This document shows, piece after piece, positions 61,649-64,000 of a DNA stretch of 64,000 bases. The notes under the pieces are model-generated. The model worked only from the letters and a program-made list of their open reading frames with translations, ran no database searches and was not told the DNA's origin. The DNA comes from Diphasiastrum complanatum. Taxonomy: Eukaryota; Streptophyta; Lycopodiopsida; Lycopodiales; Lycopodiaceae. Each line of letters starts with the position of its first letter. Position 1 is the stretch's first letter. The translations under genes were made by a program, and so were the position numbers. The stretch lies in NCBI GenBank assembly GCA_029204225.1, contig CM055107.1:5452900-5516899 (forward strand), given 5' to 3'.

Positions 61649-62779
61649 TGTCCAAATTTGAAATAATCATTATCTTTGCATTCTTGGTAATTTCTTCTAG
61701 TTGGTGGAATGTACGATCTTCAAGCCATGATTTCAAGTCCGTGTTGTCTGCTGCATTTGTTTTCACGGGCACTTTTGTAATGTCATTTTCTTGAAAGATT
61801 TTTTGCAATGCATATTTGTTATATTTTCTAACATTTTCTTTGTGTGTACATATGATAGTGACATCAAAGTTGATCATTTGGAAGAATTGGTCTTCTGGAA
61901 CAATTTGTGTGTTTAACATATTGTCAATCTCTTGAAATGTGGGTTTTCGAAATCTTATCGTGCTCAAAAATGATAGGTACAAGGTGTCAGATGAATGTCT
62001 AATTGAGTGGCTGAAATGCAGTTGAGTAGCCATTTTCCAATATGTAGATGTCGAAATGTGACATATTGAGCATAGGCTTTATATTCGATGTCTGCATATT
62101 GTTGGAAATTGTGCATGATCATCGACTAATAATAGAATATAATTTTTAAAAGGTACATTGCATGGGGTGGATTTTATTTGATTTATTTGATGCACAACAA
62201 GCCGTAATGTTTGTGCGGTCATCATGGACATCTCATCGATAATGATATATTCAGCAGCAAGTATTGTTCTGAAACGTATGTCAGTTGGCATTAAATTTCA
62301 TACGTATAAGCCATTGACAGGGATGGAAAACATGTTGTGCATTGTTGTTGCACGTTTGCTAAGTCTTGATGCTAGCTGGCACCAGTAGTAGCACAAAGCA
62401 ACACGGGTCTGTTCAATTTGTCAAGTGAGTACGCTAGATACTTTATGAAATGTGTTTTTCCACTTCCAGGTGTACCCGAAAGCACAAAATACCTGAAGTT
62501 TCTGATATCAAAAGTGAGTAGATATTTTCTTGTTCCATTGTCAATGAGGTATTTCCAAAATATTCAAATTCGTGTGCAATACCCAATGCATCCTGGTATC
62601 TTTCGCCAAAGATGTCACATTGTCATCTACTTGTTCAGACACAACTTGAAATACAGAGTCACACAAAAATGATTTGTGTTGCAATAGAATGTTCACGATC
62701 TGTTGTCGCTTCTCATCTTGAAGCATCTGTTTATTTGTATAATCTTGAACATGGCATTCAATATCCTATTCTTTTGGCA

Positions 62780-63997
62780 TCAGCAGCATTTAGATTCAAT
62801 GATCCTATAGGTTCTGATTTCATTGCATATTTTAAAACATAGTCTGACCAACCCATGTTTGTGATTCATTGTAGATTCATGTGTGCTTGTCGTAACAAAA
62901 GCACTATTGGGTGATAGGGTACCACATTCTGATCTTTGTACCTTGGCCGATAATATTTTCATTGTTCGGTTTTGGTGTCCAACTCAGTACAAGATACACA
63001 TGGGTCCAAATGGAAATCATATTTACAAGTCTTTGCATACAAAACATCCGCTTCAGCATTGCAGGCATCGAAGATATCTTCGTCATCAGCATTCTCATAA
63101 CATTCAAAGTACTGCACTTCAATATCAGATTCATTGGGAAAAATATTCAAGGCATACGAAGACTCTTCTGATGTAAAGCTCGGTGTCGGACAAAGGAGTT
63201 TCACCTTCATATTTGTCAGGACTCCAGGTTATAATTTGTTCTGCTGGCTCTTACTCGGGTTATTGGTATCACCGCAGTCTGAATCATCAGCTCTCATAGA
63301 TTGTCCAATGTACGCTTGTGTTTGATTGATAAAGCCAAGGTCATCCAATCAGCACAGAATAGGATGCAAACCGAGTGGTTTGATAACAATGAAAATCATT
63401 GGTGAATGGCAATGGCTTGAATGTAGACAGGTGACATCCTTCATTTCTCCAACAGGTTTTCGTCGTGTCGATATCAACTAACTCGATGTTTCGCTGTGTC
63501 GGTTGACTGTCAATCAGCCCAGGCATGAGCTGGTGTCTCTCTGTTACTTATATTTACACTGGAACCAGAGTCAATTGGCACTTTTTCAAACAGGCATCCC
63601 CAATGGTAATACCAATCTCAGGATGCCACCGAGATCGCCTAAACGATAGACAAAACCACCAGGTATCTGGCAGGAAGAAACTTTTTTTTTTTCTTTTCTG
63701 GGCATAGAAGGCCATATTCAATTGCTTTTCTATAATAACTGTTATCTGCCAACAGCTGTTCAAAAGTAATGTTCGGACAAAGAGATCCGATATCAGTAAT
63801 GATGTCATATTCTTTCGTCTTCGATTTGAGGTTGGTTTATCGATAACAACACTACACAATTTTGTCTGCGTGATTTCTTCGTCCTCTTCCTCGAAAGTGA
63901 CCACCTTTTTTGCAGTAGTTGTCTGAAGTTCAACGTTGATAATTTCCTTTGCTTTTGCAGAGATATTTTGCAAATAACTTTGTAGCATTGCGGTCAT
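62780..63997 (-). pseudogene. Unassigned coding-like region upstream of the helicase
   Basis: The minus strand has several open pieces in changing frames. 63997-63860 begins with a helix-like KAKEIINVELQTTTAKKVVT followed by an acidic run. 63526-63341 contains QRNIELVDIDTTKTCWRNEG and LPFTNDFHCYQTTRFAS. 63210-62959 contains SYALNIFPNESDIEVQYFEC and DPCVSC with several Cys. The composition looks protein-coding, but I recognise no domain. It may be the N-terminal part of the helicase protein or a separate gene with introns, cut by the window end. Confidence 0.4.
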
Positions 63998-64000
63998 AGT

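Larger units (their letters stand above)
61147..62726 (-). pseudogene. PIF1-family helicase, interrupted by a SINE
   Basis: The minus strand carries superfamily 1 helicase motifs in order: Walker A VLSGTPGSGKTHFIK (about 62488-62444), motif II IIIDEMSMM (about 62240), motif III LLVDDHAQFP (about 62115), a long middle region (61479-62033, with FDVTIICTHKENVRKYN), a strand KIMIISNLDIQNGVVNGA split by the SINE, and motifs V/VI LAYAITAHKSQG and YVMLSRV (61250-61360). The usual G-D-x-x-Q of motif III reads D-D-H-A-Q. Frame changes lie near 62530, 62300-62440 and 62070 in addition to the 94-bp SINE insertion. The glycine-rich loop, DE pair and Arg finger region are otherwise typical. PIF1 helicases are found as host enzymes, in Helitron transposons and in large DNA viruses. 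No Helitron Rep motif is visible. Confidence 0.82.

Noticed and set aside
61147-63997. Ordinary plant Helitron
   Set aside because: A PIF1-type helicase is present, but no Rep HUH motif, no CTRR hairpin end and no typical Helitron N-terminal domain could be seen. It was left open, not called, because the unit leaves the window.

Overview
The window reads as nuclear DNA of a land plant. It is gene-poor and packed with transposable elements. The plant call rests on two split genes whose families are well known in plants (a DUF21/CNNM membrane protein and a kinesin-light-chain-related TPR protein), on plant-type LTR retrotransposons primed by initiator-Met tRNA, and on a DUF659-type hAT transposon. 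The very long, repeat-filled introns suggest a large genome such as a fern or gymnosperm. That last step is inference, and I cannot name a species.

Layout. (1) About 1-37.7 kb is almost all one minus-strand gene. Six small exons of a DUF21/CNNM protein lie at 37.7, 28.8, 28.6, 15.0, 10.8 and 10.6 kb. They splice in perfect phase and together give the transmembrane DUF21 domain. The CBS part must lie beyond the low-coordinate edge. Its introns hold: a hAT element with an exact 8-bp target duplication (1376-4425); a C-rich minisatellite; an intron-bearing fragment of a mitochondrial ADP/ATP carrier fused to a broken Copia element with a 903-bp LTR (6.1-9.3 kb); Gypsy and Copia pieces (9.9-15.9 kb); a nearly full-length but broken Gypsy (16.8-21.7 kb); a LINE piece joined in frame to a Copia lacking its integrase (21.8-25.9 kb); LINE relics; and two LINEs fused head to tail and bracketed by (CT)n tracts (30.0-34.0 kb). 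(2) About 38.7-48.4 kb is intergenic, with Copia, other retrotransposon and LINE relics and several tandem duplications. (3) 48.8-54.8 kb is a three-exon minus-strand KLCR/CMU-like gene encoding 957 residues. (4) 54.8-59.5 kb is its 5' flank followed by repeat-bearing intergenic DNA with SINE-like and fold-back sequences. (5) 59.4-64 kb is the most unusual part. On the minus strand it carries a PIF1-family helicase interrupted by an 85-bp tRNA-derived SINE with a 9-bp target duplication, a small spliced gene of unknown function, and a GIY-YIG nuclease-like ORF. No reverse transcriptase is visible there. It looks like one mobile or virus-derived unit that runs off the window.

Only two genes look like working host genes: the DUF21 protein (membrane, probably metal transport) and the KLCR/CMU-like protein (cortical microtubules). 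Nothing links them functionally. Everything else is mobile DNA in various states of decay. Exon boundaries were worked out by eye from GT/AG sites, reading phase and family knowledge; no alignment was run.
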